Source: Lachnospiraceae bacterium UBA3850 (GTDB lineage: Bacteria > Bacillota > Clostridia > Lachnospirales > Lachnospiraceae). From it: a stretch of DNA of 64,000 bases. A model generated the notes under the pieces. The model saw only the letters and a program-made list of their open reading frames with translations. It ran no database searches and was not told the DNA's origin. The position numbers and the translations under genes are program-made. Below, piece by piece: positions 42,559 through 51,488 of the stretch; the stretch's first letter is position 1, and every line of letters begins with the position of its first letter. The DNA lies in assembly GCA_002392655.1 (NCBI GenBank), contig DGHK01000009.1:1-64000 (forward strand), written 5' to 3'.

Positions 42559-43890
42559 ATGGATTTATTTGACTACATGCGGCAGGAGGAGCAGAAGAAG
42601 GAAGCTCCTCTCGCCAGTCGTATAAGACCTAAGACTCTTGATGAGTTCGTAGGTCAGGAACATATCATCGGACCGGGAAAACTTCTTTACAGAGCTATAA
42701 AAGCGGATAAGCTCAGCTCTGTTATTTTTTATGGTCCGCCAGGAACCGGTAAAACAACTCTTGCAATGGTTATTGCAAATACCACCAGCTCGCTTTTTGA
42801 AGAGATAAATGCTTCCACATCCGGAAAAAAGGATATGGAAGCTGTTGTTATGCGTGCAAAGGATAATCTCGGCATGCATGGCAAGAAAACTATACTATTT
42901 ATTGATGAGATACACAGATTCAACAAGGCGCAGCAGGACTTCCTGCTTCCGCATGTCGAAAATGGAACAGTCATTCTGATCGGAGCAACTACTGAGAATC
43001 CATATTTTGAGGTAAACAGTGCTCTTGTCTCAAGATCTACGGTCTTTGAACTGAAACCTCTTTCGGATGAGAATATCAAGGTGCTTGTAAAACGAGCTGT
43101 ATATGACGTAGAGAGAGGAATGGGAAGCTTCAACGCTGAGATAACGGATGAGGCAGTAGATTTTCTGGCAAATGTGGCTGAGGGCGATGCCAGAAAAGCA
43201 CTGAATGCAGTCGAGCTTGGAATTCTTTCTACAGAGCCTGACAAGGAAAGCGGAAAAATCCTTATCACGTTGGATGTGGCTCAGGAGTGCATACAGAGAA
43301 GAGCAATCAGATATGATAAGAACGGAGATAATCATTATGATATCATTTCCGCATTTATCAAGTCTATGAGGGGGTCTGATCCGGATGCTGCAGTATACTA
43401 TCTGGCGAAGATGCTCTACGGTGGTGAGAGTGTTACCTTTATCGCAAGAAGGATCATGATATGTGCATGCGAGGATGTCGGTATAGCCGATCCTCAGGCT
43501 GTCCAGGTAGCAGTATCCTGTGCACTTGCAGCAGAAAGGGTGGGAATCCCTGAAGCACAGATAATACTGGCTGAGGCTGCCATCTATGTTGCAACAGCTC
43601 CTAAGAGTAACGCTGTTGTAAATGCCATCTTCAGCGCAACGGATGCGGTCAAGAGATATAGTAATGCAGAGGTTCCGCCTTATCTTAAGGATGCACATTA
43701 TAGTGGCTCAAAGGAACTCGGACATGTTGGCTATAAGTATGCTCATGATTATCCAAAGCACTATGTTGAACAGCAGTATCTGCCGGATATACTAAAGGAT
43801 GAGAAGTTCTATATACCCGGTGAGAATGGTTATGAGAAGGATGTCACAGAGTGGATGGAGTATATAAAAGATGGAAAAAATGGTAAATAG
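42559..43890 (+). CDS. rarA: Replication-associated recombination protein A (MgsA/RarA AAA ATPase)
   Basis: 443 residues, normal length. RarA acts at stalled replication forks with SSB. Walker A is FYGPPGTGKTTLA, Walker B is ILFIDEIHRFNKAQQD, sensor 1 is IGATTENPYFE, the arginine finger region is SALVSRSTVFEL, and the C-terminal tetramer domain has YYLAKMLYGGE and GIPEAQIILAEA. TGAGGA lies before the ATG. The end overlaps a small membrane protein gene by 20 bp. Confidence 0.95.
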   Translation: MDLFDYMRQEEQKKEAPLASRIRPKTLDEFVGQEHIIGPGKLLYRAIKADKLSSVIFYGPPGTGKTTLAMVIANTTSSLFEEINASTSGKKDMEAVVMRAKDNLGMHGKKTILFIDEIHRFNKAQQDFLLPHVENGTVILIGATTENPYFEVNSALVSRSTVFELKPLSDENIKVLVKRAVYDVERGMGSFNAEITDEAVDFLANVAEGDARKALNAVELGILSTEPDKESGKILITLDVAQECIQRRAIRYDKNGDNHYDIISAFIKSMRGSDPDAAVYYLAKMLYGGESVTFIARRIMICACEDVGIADPQAVQVAVSCALAAERVGIPEAQIILAEAAIYVATAPKSNAVVNAIFSATDAVKRYSNAEVPPYLKDAHYSGSKELGHVGYKYAHDYPKHYVEQQYLPDILKDEKFYIPGENGYEKDVTEWMEYIKDGKNGK

Positions 43891-44125
43891 TGAAAATAAT
43901 GAAATTAGTGAAATAAATGAAACTAATGATAATAAAGTAAAGACAAGTCTGTTATTAAGGATAGTTGCGATACTTCTGCTTTTTGGATATCTGGCTCTTC
44001 TGGGTATATTTATATATATGGTCATAGCCGGAAGCAAGTATATCTTCGCAATGATATTTGTTCTGATCATGTATCCGCTGATCCTTTATTTGATGACTTG
44101 GCTGAGGAAGGTTTTCAGTAAATAG
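43871..44125 (+). CDS. Small membrane protein with two helices
   Basis: 84 residues: a polar Asn/Glu-rich N-terminus, two helices at about 28-51 (LLLRIVAILLLFGYLALLGI) and 55-76, and a short basic tail. I know no function. It overlaps the rarA end by 20 bp, with GGAG about 9 nt before the ATG, so it is probably translated by coupling. It has the look of a real gene owing to its position and clean two-helix layout. Confidence 0.6.
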   Translation: MEKMVNSENNEISEINETNDNKVKTSLLLRIVAILLLFGYLALLGIFIYMVIAGSKYIFAMIFVLIMYPLILYLMTWLRKVFSK

Positions 44126-44137
44126 GTGGTTGGTTTT

Positions 44138-44191
44138 ATGAAGATGGATGGAATCTGGTATTATTTCGGAACAGACGGATATCTCTTATAG
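44138..44191 (+). pseudogene. Possible remnant of a cell-wall-binding repeat
   Basis: A short open frame, MKMDGIWYYFGTDGYLL and stop, matches the aromatic repeat unit of choline-binding-type wall anchors, such as IDGKWYFFTESGYM in the surface protein at 57219-60956. It has no ribosome binding site and stops after one repeat, so it seems to be a leftover. Confidence 0.45.
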
Positions 44192-44215
44192 GTTATAAAA
44201 ACAATAATCTTGTTT

Positions 44216-44244
44216 TTGACACATTACATCTTATTTGATATAAT
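44216..44244 (+). promoter_or_regulatory. Perfect consensus sigma-A promoter of the SEC-C gene
   Basis: TTGACA at 44216-44221 and TATAAT at 44239-44244 are exactly 17 bp apart, with TG one base before the -10 box. Confidence 0.9.
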
Positions 44245-44284
44245 CTGTGACGTTCGATATATAAAATGAAAGGAAGCGCATAAT

Positions 44285-44785
44285 ATGGGTTTACTTAAAG
44301 AATGGAGAGATACAGCCTACGGGCTGGATGATAGAACACCGGAAGGAAAACAGTTCTGGCTCAATTATTTTCAGATAGAAAAGGGTATATATGAGAAGCT
44401 TCTTGAGGATCCGACAGTTGTTATGTCCGGTTCTGTTAAGACACTTGCTGAGCTCTACAAAACAGATATCCAGACAATGGTCGGATTTCTTGATGGTATA
44501 GATGACAGCTTAAAGGAGTCTAACAACCTTGATGATATAACAGAGGATTCTGAGGTTAAGATTGATATTGATACCGAGAAGCTCTATATGAACATGGTAG
44601 GTTGTAACGCAGAGTGGCTGTATACACTTCCTCAGTGGGACAAGATATATGATCAGGAGACGAGAGATGCTCTTTATAAGAAGGAGAAGACTTCACACAC
44701 TGTAGTCAAGGCTCCGAAGGTTGGACGTAATGATCCATGTCCATGTGGAAGCGGCAAGAAATATAAGAAGTGCTGCGGCAAATAA
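44285..44785 (+). CDS. SEC-C zinc-motif protein
   Basis: 166 residues. A helical N-terminal part of unknown family is followed by the C-terminal zinc motif [20 protein letters not shown], the same as at the end of SecA, where it binds SecB or ribosomes. Free SEC-C proteins are thought to aid protein interactions. AAAGGAAGC precedes the ATG. The perfect promoter suggests strong expression. A terminator-like hairpin follows. Confidence 0.88.
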   Translation: MGLLKEWRDTAYGLDDRTPEGKQFWLNYFQIEKGIYEKLLEDPTVVMSGSVKTLAELYKTDIQTMVGFLDGIDDSLKESNNLDDITEDSEVKIDIDTEKLYMNMVGCNAEWLYTLPQWDKIYDQETRDALYKKEKTSHTVVKAPKVGRNDPCPCGSGKKYKKCCGK

Positions 44786-44802
44786 TAAATATGAATACTC
44801 AT

Positions 44803-44853
44803 ACCGACCCCCTGAAGACATGATAAGTCTTGTCATAGGAGGTCGGTTTTGGT
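44803..44853 (+). terminator. Terminator-like hairpin in front of the helicase gene
   Basis: ACCGACC-CCCT pairs with AGG-AGGTCGGT, with an inner hairpin AGACATGATAAGTCT, and ends in TTTTGGTTT. The helicase start is only 17 nt further on, so the hairpin may act as an attenuator as well as a terminator. Confidence 0.7.
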
Positions 44854-44869
44854 TTATATCAGGTGAGAT

Positions 44870-46699
44870 ATGTATACAGAAGAACAGCTTCAGGCTATCA
44901 GATGGTTCAAAGGACCGCTCCTTGTACTTGGTACACCGGGTGCCGGAAAAACCACTGTCATAGTGAACAGAGTAAACAACTTAATATATGAGCATCATGT
45001 TCGGCCTGAGAATATCCTGGTAATTACATTTACCAGAGCTGCAGCAGAATCCATGAAGCAGAGATTTATGGATATGTCTGAGCTAAACAGTACAAGAGTC
45101 AGATTCGGTACATTTCATTCTTTCTTCTTCTGGATAATCCGGACGGCCTATGGAAATAGTCTCAAGGTTTTAGATGAGAAGGAGAAAAAAGAGGTTCTAA
45201 GAAAGATACTCAGGAAGCTTGACAGTGAGGGGCTGGATAATGAGGATACACTGATAAGCGTGATGAATCAGATGGGACGGATCGTCTCGGATATGATTGA
45301 TATAAATGATTATTACAGCCGCGATATGTCTGACTCAGACTTTAAGACTGTATATAATGAATATAGCAGATACAAGACGGATAACGGCTATATAGATTTT
45401 GATGATATGGTCTCCGAGTGCTATAAGCTGCTTCGTTCCAGACCTGATATACTCGAGAAACTGAGGCAGATGTTTCAGTACATCATGATAGATGAGTTCC
45501 AGGATACGAATCTTATTCAGTACGAGATAATCAAGATGCTCGCACATCCCAGAGATAACATCTATGCTGTGGGAGATGATGATCAGTCCATATACGGCTT
45601 CAGGGGTGCAAGACCTGATATAATGTTTCATTTTGTTAAGGAGTTTAAGGGAACAAAGATACTGGGGCTTTCCAGCAATTTTCGCTGTCCGAAGGAAGTA
45701 GTGGATCTGTCAAGTCAGATCATCGTGAAGAACAAAAAGAGATATGACAAAAATCTACGTTCAGCGGTAAAGGGAAGCGGTAAGGTCTATCTGATCAAGT
45801 CGCCGGATACCTATTCAGAGCTTGCTTCTGTTACCAAGAGGATACAGGAGGCGCATAACAGAGGACTTCAGTATGGAGATATAGCGGTGCTTTTCAGAAC
45901 TAACTTCGGTCCGGGAAAGCTGATAAATGTACTTCAGAGATATAATATCCCCTTTAGAGTAAGTGACAAGCTTCCGGATATTTTTTCGCATCCGTCAGTA
46001 AGTCCTGTAATTGCCTATATAGCATTTGCTTTGGGTGATGATTCCAGGACCAACTTCCTGAGGTTTATGAATAAGCCTGTCAGATATATAAGCCGGGATA
46101 TGGTTAAAAGTGAGAATGTCGATATGGTCAGACTCATGCAAAGGGCATCAGATAAGGATTATCTGCATAAGAATATAAGCAGGCTCATATCAGAGCTTCG
46201 TACAATCAGAACACTTACACCTCTCGAGGGCGTACACTACATAAGAAAAGGAGTAGGCTATGATGTGTATCTCAAGTCCTATGCAGAGGATAAGGGGATA
46301 AACTATGATGATATGGTTGAACCCCTGAATGAATTTGAAAATATGTTAAAAGATATCTCAACATATGATATGATGTTTGAGATGATTGAAAATACCAGGA
46401 AGCTTATGGAGAGTCTAGAGATAAGTGAGGATAAGAACAGCCGGGACAAGGTTCAGCTGATGACTCTTCATAGTGCCAAGGGACTTGAGTTTAAGGAGGT
46501 TCATATAATTGACCTCTACGACGGAAACATTCCTCATAAGAAGTCCAGATCCGAATCGGAGATAGAGGAAGAGAGACGTATGTTTTATGTCGGAATAACC
46601 AGAAGCAGTGAGAAGCTTTATATGTATGTACCGAAGGAGGTAAATGATACGAAGGTCAGACCTTCGCCATTTATCAGATCAGTCATAAAGGATATATAG
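44870..46699 (+). CDS. UvrD/PcrA-like superfamily 1 DNA helicase
   Basis: 609 residues. Motif I is LGTPGAGKTTVIV, motif Ia is ITFTRAAAESMK, motif II is MIDEFQDTN, motif III is VGDDDQSIYGFRGARP, motif IV has SNFRCP, motif V has LHSAKGLEFKEVHI, motif VI has FYVGITRSSEKLY. All catalytic elements are there, but the protein is about 120 residues shorter than PcrA and lacks its C-terminal extension. It may be a repair helicase of the UvrD type. AGGTGAG lies just before the ATG. The stop abuts the ATG of the ABC gene. Confidence 0.92.
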   Translation: MYTEEQLQAIRWFKGPLLVLGTPGAGKTTVIVNRVNNLIYEHHVRPENILVITFTRAAAESMKQRFMDMSELNSTRVRFGTFHSFFFWIIRTAYGNSLKVLDEKEKKEVLRKILRKLDSEGLDNEDTLISVMNQMGRIVSDMIDINDYYSRDMSDSDFKTVYNEYSRYKTDNGYIDFDDMVSECYKLLRSRPDILEKLRQMFQYIMIDEFQDTNLIQYEIIKMLAHPRDNIYAVGDDDQSIYGFRGARPDIMFHFVKEFKGTKILGLSSNFRCPKEVVDLSSQIIVKNKKRYDKNLRSAVKGSGKVYLIKSPDTYSELASVTKRIQEAHNRGLQYGDIAVLFRTNFGPGKLINVLQRYNIPFRVSDKLPDIFSHPSVSPVIAYIAFALGDDSRTNFLRFMNKPVRYISRDMVKSENVDMVRLMQRASDKDYLHKNISRLISELRTIRTLTPLEGVHYIRKGVGYDVYLKSYAEDKGINYDDMVEPLNEFENMLKDISTYDMMFEMIENTRKLMESLEISEDKNSRDKVQLMTLHSAKGLEFKEVHIIDLYDGNIPHKKSRSESEIEEERRMFYVGITRSSEKLYMYVPKEVNDTKVRPSPFIRSVIKDI

Positions 46700-48451
46700 A
46701 TGAAAAGGTTACTAAAATACTTAAAACAGTATAGATTCAGGGCTATTCTTGCTCCACTTTTCAAGATGCTGGAGGCAAGCTTTGAGCTTATGGTTCCTAT
46801 CGTCATGATCAAGCTTATTGATATCGGTATCGCGAACAAAGATAGGGACTTTATTCTTACATGTGGTTTGGTGCTCATAGCGCTAACAGTGGTAGGCTAT
46901 ATAGCTTCTATTACGGCACAGTACTTCGCCGCAAAGGCTGCTATGGGAGTGGGGTTTGAGCTCAGAAGAGACCTGTTCAGGCATATAGAGACGCTTTCAT
47001 ATGAGGATATAGACAAAGCAGGAACCTCAACGCTTATCACACGTATGACAAGTGATGTGAATTTTGTTATATCCGGAGTGAATATGTTTCTCAGGCTTTT
47101 CCTCAGATCACCATTTATTATAATAGGCGCAGTTGTTATGGCCTTCACTGTGGATGTAAAAACATCTGTGGTATTTCTCGTAGTTCTTCCTGTTCTTGTA
47201 GCAGTAGTGTTTACGATTACATTTACTTCTATACCTATGTACAAGAAGGTGCAGAGCAGGCTGGATAATGTAACGCTTCTTACCAGAGAGAGCCTGAATG
47301 GTATAAGAGTCATAAGAGCTTTCAACAGACAGAAAACGGAGGAGGAAGGCTTTGACGAGGGTATAGATGAGCTTAAGTCGGCTCAGCTGAGAGTCGGAAG
47401 GCTCAGTGCGCTTATGAATCCGGTTTCTTTTGTAATAGTCAATCTGGGTATTGCGGCGCTTATTTATTTTGGTGCCATACACGTAAATGCAGGAAGCATG
47501 TCACAGGGACAGGTAGTCGCTCTTGTAAATTATATGTCGCAGGTTCTGGTCGAGGTAGTTAAGCTTGCTAACCTGATAACCATACTTACAAAGGGAGCGG
47601 CAAGTATCAACAGAATCAATATGATATTTGATACAGAGCCGGGTATAAGCTTCAAGGAGGATGGTGAATCCGAGAGCGGCTTAGCTTCAGATGAGTATAG
47701 CTCAGAGCTTGTGTTTGATAATGTGTCGCTAAGCTATGGAACTTCTAGGGAGTATGCTATAGAGGGGATAAGCTTTACCGCGAAAAAGGGCGAATCGATA
47801 GGAATAATAGGAGGAACGGGATCAGGTAAGTCGACTCTGGTGAATATCATTCCTAGATTTTATGAGATATCTGAGGGGTATGTAACTATAGACGGTAAGG
47901 ATATAAAGGATTATTCTAAGGAATCTCTGAGACGACGTATAGGAATAGTTCCGCAAACCTCAGTTCTGTTTAAGGGTACGATTGAAGAAAACCTGCGTAT
48001 GTCAGATAGCGAAGCGAAGGACTCTGATATAGAACGGGCTCTTGAGATTTCCCAGTCAGCTGAGTTTGTATCTCAGAAGGAGGGAAAAACTTCATTTGAA
48101 CTGGAGCAGGGTGGCAAAAATCTCTCCGGAGGTCAGAGGCAGAGACTTTGTATAGCAAGAGCTCTTGTTAGAAATCCTGAGATTCTTATTCTGGATGACA
48201 GCTCCTCTGCGCTGGACTTTGCAACTGAGTCCAAGCTTCTCACAGCGCTTCGCGCTTCAGGTGATGACAGGATAACGATTATAGTTTCGCAGAGAGCTTC
48301 TTCTATTATGAACTGTGACAGGATAATCGTTATGGAAGATGGAAAAGCTGTTGCCATAGGTACTCATGACGAGGTCTATGACAGCTGTGATATATATAGA
48401 GAGATATATCATACCCAGTTCAAGGAGAGAGGGGGTAAGGTATATGCGTAA
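46700..48451 (+). CDS. ABC exporter subunit 1 (degenerate ATPase site)
   Basis: 583 residues: six-helix transmembrane domain (about 1-310) and nucleotide-binding domain. Walker A is GIIGGTGSGKST and the signature is NLSGGQRQRLCIARAL, both intact. Walker B reads ILILDDSSSALD, so the catalytic Glu is Asp, and the H-loop reads IIVSQRAS, so His is Gln. This is the pattern of the non-catalytic site in heterodimeric exporters (BmrCD, LmrCD, TM287/288). The gene abuts the helicase stop directly (TAGATG) and overlaps its partner by 8 nt. Substrate unknown: drugs, lipids or peptides. Confidence 0.92.
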   Translation: MKRLLKYLKQYRFRAILAPLFKMLEASFELMVPIVMIKLIDIGIANKDRDFILTCGLVLIALTVVGYIASITAQYFAAKAAMGVGFELRRDLFRHIETLSYEDIDKAGTSTLITRMTSDVNFVISGVNMFLRLFLRSPFIIIGAVVMAFTVDVKTSVVFLVVLPVLVAVVFTITFTSIPMYKKVQSRLDNVTLLTRESLNGIRVIRAFNRQKTEEEGFDEGIDELKSAQLRVGRLSALMNPVSFVIVNLGIAALIYFGAIHVNAGSMSQGQVVALVNYMSQVLVEVVKLANLITILTKGAASINRINMIFDTEPGISFKEDGESESGLASDEYSSELVFDNVSLSYGTSREYAIEGISFTAKKGESIGIIGGTGSGKSTLVNIIPRFYEISEGYVTIDGKDIKDYSKESLRRRIGIVPQTSVLFKGTIEENLRMSDSEAKDSDIERALEISQSAEFVSQKEGKTSFELEQGGKNLSGGQRQRLCIARALVRNPEILILDDSSSALDFATESKLLTALRASGDDRITIIVSQRASSIMNCDRIIVMEDGKAVAIGTHDEVYDSCDIYREIYHTQFKERGGKVYA

Positions 48452-50165
48452 AAGCTACAAGGATTTGATGAATCTCCTGAAACCACACAAGTTCCTTATT
48501 ATGATGTCTCTTCTGGCAAGTATACTTACTGTAGCACTTCAGATTTATGTTCCTATACTTTCGGGACAGGCAGTCGATCATATAGTCGGTAAGGGAATGG
48601 TTTCTATGTCTGTAGTTATCCGCATAGTGATCAAGATTGTAGTTGTAGTGCTTCTGGCTGCTTTTTTCCAGTGGCTTATGGGTATTATTAATAACCGTGT
48701 TGTCTATAATATTGTCAGATCACTAAGATCAGATATCTATAGACATATAGATACACTTCCTATAAGCTATGTGGACTCACATGATCATGGTGAGATAGTA
48801 TCAAGAGTTTTAAGTGATGTAGATCAGATGTCGGATGGTCTGTTAATGGGCTTTACACAGCTATTCACCGGAATTATAACCATCATAGGAACCTTGTTTT
48901 TTATGATGAGAACAAACTTTATGGTTGCCATAGTTGTTATAGTTCTTACGCCGATGTCACTTCTGATATCAGGCTTTATATCAAAGAAGACCTATAATAT
49001 GTTCCAGAAGCAGTCGGAGAACAGAGCAAGGATGACGGGACTTGTAAATGAGATGGTCGGAAATGAGAAAATCGTTCAGGCGTTTTCTTATGAGGGTGAG
49101 GCAGCAAGAAGATTTGATGAGATAAATTCAGAACTTACCGAAGCTGAGTTTAAGGCTACATATTATTCATCACTCACAAATCCTTCTACCAGACTTATAA
49201 ATAACATGGTTTATGCAGGAGTAGGAATAGTCGGAGCTATCGGAGCAATCAGAGGTATAATTACTGTCGGACAGTTAACCTGCCTTCTCGGATATGCAAC
49301 CCAGTTTGCAAAGCCTTTTAATGAGATATCAGGTGTTATGACCGAGCTTACGGCAGCACTTGCGTCTTGTTCGAGGATATTTGAGCTTCTTAGTGAAGAA
49401 TGCGAGACAGACGGAATCGAAGTTATAGAGGAAGTCTCTGGCGGTGTGAAGCTGGATGACGTATGCTTCTCATATACAGCTGATAAGAAGCTTATTGAGA
49501 ATTTGAATCTGGATGTAAAACCGGGACAGAGGATAGCGATAGTCGGCCCTACGGGTAGCGGAAAGAGTACACTCATTAATCTACTACTCAGATTCTATGA
49601 TATAAACAGTGGAATAATCAGCTTAGACGATAAGGATATTAATGTCCTTACCAAGGAAAGTGTTAGATCTCACTATGGAATGGTGCTTCAGGAAACCTGG
49701 CTTAAGACGGGAACTATCAGAGAAAATATCGCTTACGGATATCCTGATGCAACGGATGAGGAGATAGAGGATGCAGCCAGACTGACGCATGCGGACAGAT
49801 TCATCAGACGTCTGCCTGAAGGCTTCGATACATATCTGACTGAGGCCGGTGGCAATCTCTCTGCGGGGCAGAAGCAGCTGCTTTGTATAACCAGAGTAAT
49901 GCTCAGGCTTCCGCCTATGCTTATTCTGGATGAAGCTACATCGTCGATAGATACAAGAACTGAGCAGAGAATACAGAGAGCCTTCAGTAAGATGATGAAG
50001 GACAGAACCTCATTTGTTGTTGCTCACAGACTTTCTACTATCAAGGAGTCAGACGTGATTCTTGTTATGAAGGACGGAGCTGTCATCGAACAGGGGGCTC
50101 ATGAGGAGCTTCTGGATAAGAAGGGCTTCTACTATGATCTTTTCAATAGTCAGTTTAATAATTAG
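48444..50165 (+). CDS. ABC exporter subunit 2 (catalytic ATPase site)
   Basis: 573 residues: six-helix transmembrane domain and nucleotide-binding domain. Walker A is AIVGPTGSGKST, Walker B is MLILDEATSSID with the catalytic Glu, and the H-loop is FVVAHRLST. The signature is NLSAGQKQLLC, a common variant. It would provide the active Walker B and H-loop to the dimer with subunit 1, whose signature is canonical. ATG 48444 with GGGGGTAAGG upstream is chosen; the in-frame extension to 48366 runs inside subunit 1. Confidence 0.92.
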   Translation: MRKSYKDLMNLLKPHKFLIMMSLLASILTVALQIYVPILSGQAVDHIVGKGMVSMSVVIRIVIKIVVVVLLAAFFQWLMGIINNRVVYNIVRSLRSDIYRHIDTLPISYVDSHDHGEIVSRVLSDVDQMSDGLLMGFTQLFTGIITIIGTLFFMMRTNFMVAIVVIVLTPMSLLISGFISKKTYNMFQKQSENRARMTGLVNEMVGNEKIVQAFSYEGEAARRFDEINSELTEAEFKATYYSSLTNPSTRLINNMVYAGVGIVGAIGAIRGIITVGQLTCLLGYATQFAKPFNEISGVMTELTAALASCSRIFELLSEECETDGIEVIEEVSGGVKLDDVCFSYTADKKLIENLNLDVKPGQRIAIVGPTGSGKSTLINLLLRFYDINSGIISLDDKDINVLTKESVRSHYGMVLQETWLKTGTIRENIAYGYPDATDEEIEDAARLTHADRFIRRLPEGFDTYLTEAGGNLSAGQKQLLCITRVMLRLPPMLILDEATSSIDTRTEQRIQRAFSKMMKDRTSFVVAHRLSTIKESDVILVMKDGAVIEQGAHEELLDKKGFYYDLFNSQFNN

Positions 50166-50182
50166 GAAAACTGTGATAAAAT
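50154..50182 (+). promoter_or_regulatory. Candidate promoter of the argD-like gene
   Basis: TTTAAT at 50154-50159 and TAAAAT at 50177-50182, 17 bp apart, with an extended -10 (TGATAAAAT). The -35 box overlaps the end of the ABC gene. Confidence 0.5.
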
Positions 50183-50228
50183 AATAATTTAGACATCAAA
50201 TATGCTAAAAAAGACGAGGTGAACGCAT

Positions 50229-51443
50229 ATGGTTTTAAAGGATTTTAATATGACAAAGGATGAACTTGTAGAGACAGCTGAGAAGTATATGAACGAGACT
50301 TTTAAGCGCTACGATTTCATCGCCGATAAGTGTAAGGATGAGTATATATATGATGAGGATGGTGGAGAGTATCTGGACTTCCTCGGCGGAATAGCAGTTA
50401 ACTCTGTTGGTGGATGTAATGAGGCTGTTATTAGCGCTATAAAGGAGCAGTGTGACCAGATGATCCATGTATCTAATTATTTCTATACTGTACCGCAGAC
50501 TATGCTTGCAAAACTTATCTGTGAGACTATAGGTATGGATAAGATTCAGTTTCAGAATAGCGGAGCTGAAGCTAATGAAGTTATGATCAAGCTTGCTCGT
50601 AAGTATGGAAATGACAGGTATGATGGAAAGCGTTACAAGATAGTTACTGCACTTAACTCCTTCCATGGAAGAACACTAGCTACACTTTCTGCAACAGGTC
50701 AGCCGGGAAGTGCTATACATCATGGTTTTGAACCACTGGTTGAGGGCTTTAAGTATGCTGAGTTCAATAACCTCAAATCATTTGAGGAGGCTTGTACTGA
50801 TGATGTTATAGCAGTTATGATCGAGCCGATACAGGGCGAGGGTGGTGTTTATCCTGCAACGCAGGAGTTTGTAACAGGTCTTCGTGAGCTTTGTGATAAA
50901 AAGGGAATGCTTCTTCTGTTTGATGAGGTTCAGACGGGTTGGGGACGTTCCGGAGAGATAATGGCATATATGAATTACGGAGTTAAACCGGATGCGGTTT
51001 CTATGGCTAAGGCTATGGGAGGCGGTATGCCAATAGCAGCTATGTGTGCCTCAAACGATGCTTTTACTGCTCTTGGAGCCGGAACGCACGGAACTACATT
51101 TGGCGGAAATCCTGTCTGCTGTGCAGCTTCCTATGCGGCTATCTCTGAGATAGTAAACAGAAAGCTTGATGTAAATGCGAAGGAGATGGGAGAATACTTC
51201 ATGGCAGAGCTCAGGAAGCTCCCACATGTTACGGAAGTAAGAGGAATGGGACTTCTTGTCGGTGTAGTATTTGATAAGGATGCAGCTTTGGATATTAAGC
51301 ATGAGGCATTTGACAGAAGGATGCTGATGTCAGTTGTAAAGCCGGCTGTTATAAGGATGGTGCCACCGCTTATCGTTACTAAGGAAGATATAGATAAGGC
51401 AGTAGGAATCATCAAGGATTGCATAGAAGCAGTATATGCATAA
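50229..51443 (+). CDS. argD: Acetylornithine aminotransferase-like class III PLP enzyme
   Basis: 404 residues. The PLP-binding pattern is of class III: QNSGAEANEVMIKLAR, FHGRTLATLSATG, EPIQGEGGVYPA, LLFDEVQTGWGRSG and the Lys in SMAKAMGGGMPIAAM, then GTHGTTFGGNPV. It would convert acetylglutamate semialdehyde to acetylornithine in arginine synthesis. No other arg genes are near, so ornithine, succinylornithine or GABA specificity cannot be excluded. GAGGTGAAC precedes the ATG. Confidence 0.85.
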   Translation: MVLKDFNMTKDELVETAEKYMNETFKRYDFIADKCKDEYIYDEDGGEYLDFLGGIAVNSVGGCNEAVISAIKEQCDQMIHVSNYFYTVPQTMLAKLICETIGMDKIQFQNSGAEANEVMIKLARKYGNDRYDGKRYKIVTALNSFHGRTLATLSATGQPGSAIHHGFEPLVEGFKYAEFNNLKSFEEACTDDVIAVMIEPIQGEGGVYPATQEFVTGLRELCDKKGMLLLFDEVQTGWGRSGEIMAYMNYGVKPDAVSMAKAMGGGMPIAAMCASNDAFTALGAGTHGTTFGGNPVCCAASYAAISEIVNRKLDVNAKEMGEYFMAELRKLPHVTEVRGMGLLVGVVFDKDAALDIKHEAFDRRMLMSVVKPAVIRMVPPLIVTKEDIDKAVGIIKDCIEAVYA

Positions 51444-51488
51444 ATACAGTTAAAAATAAACAATCATAGTATAAACGGAGAATAAAAA

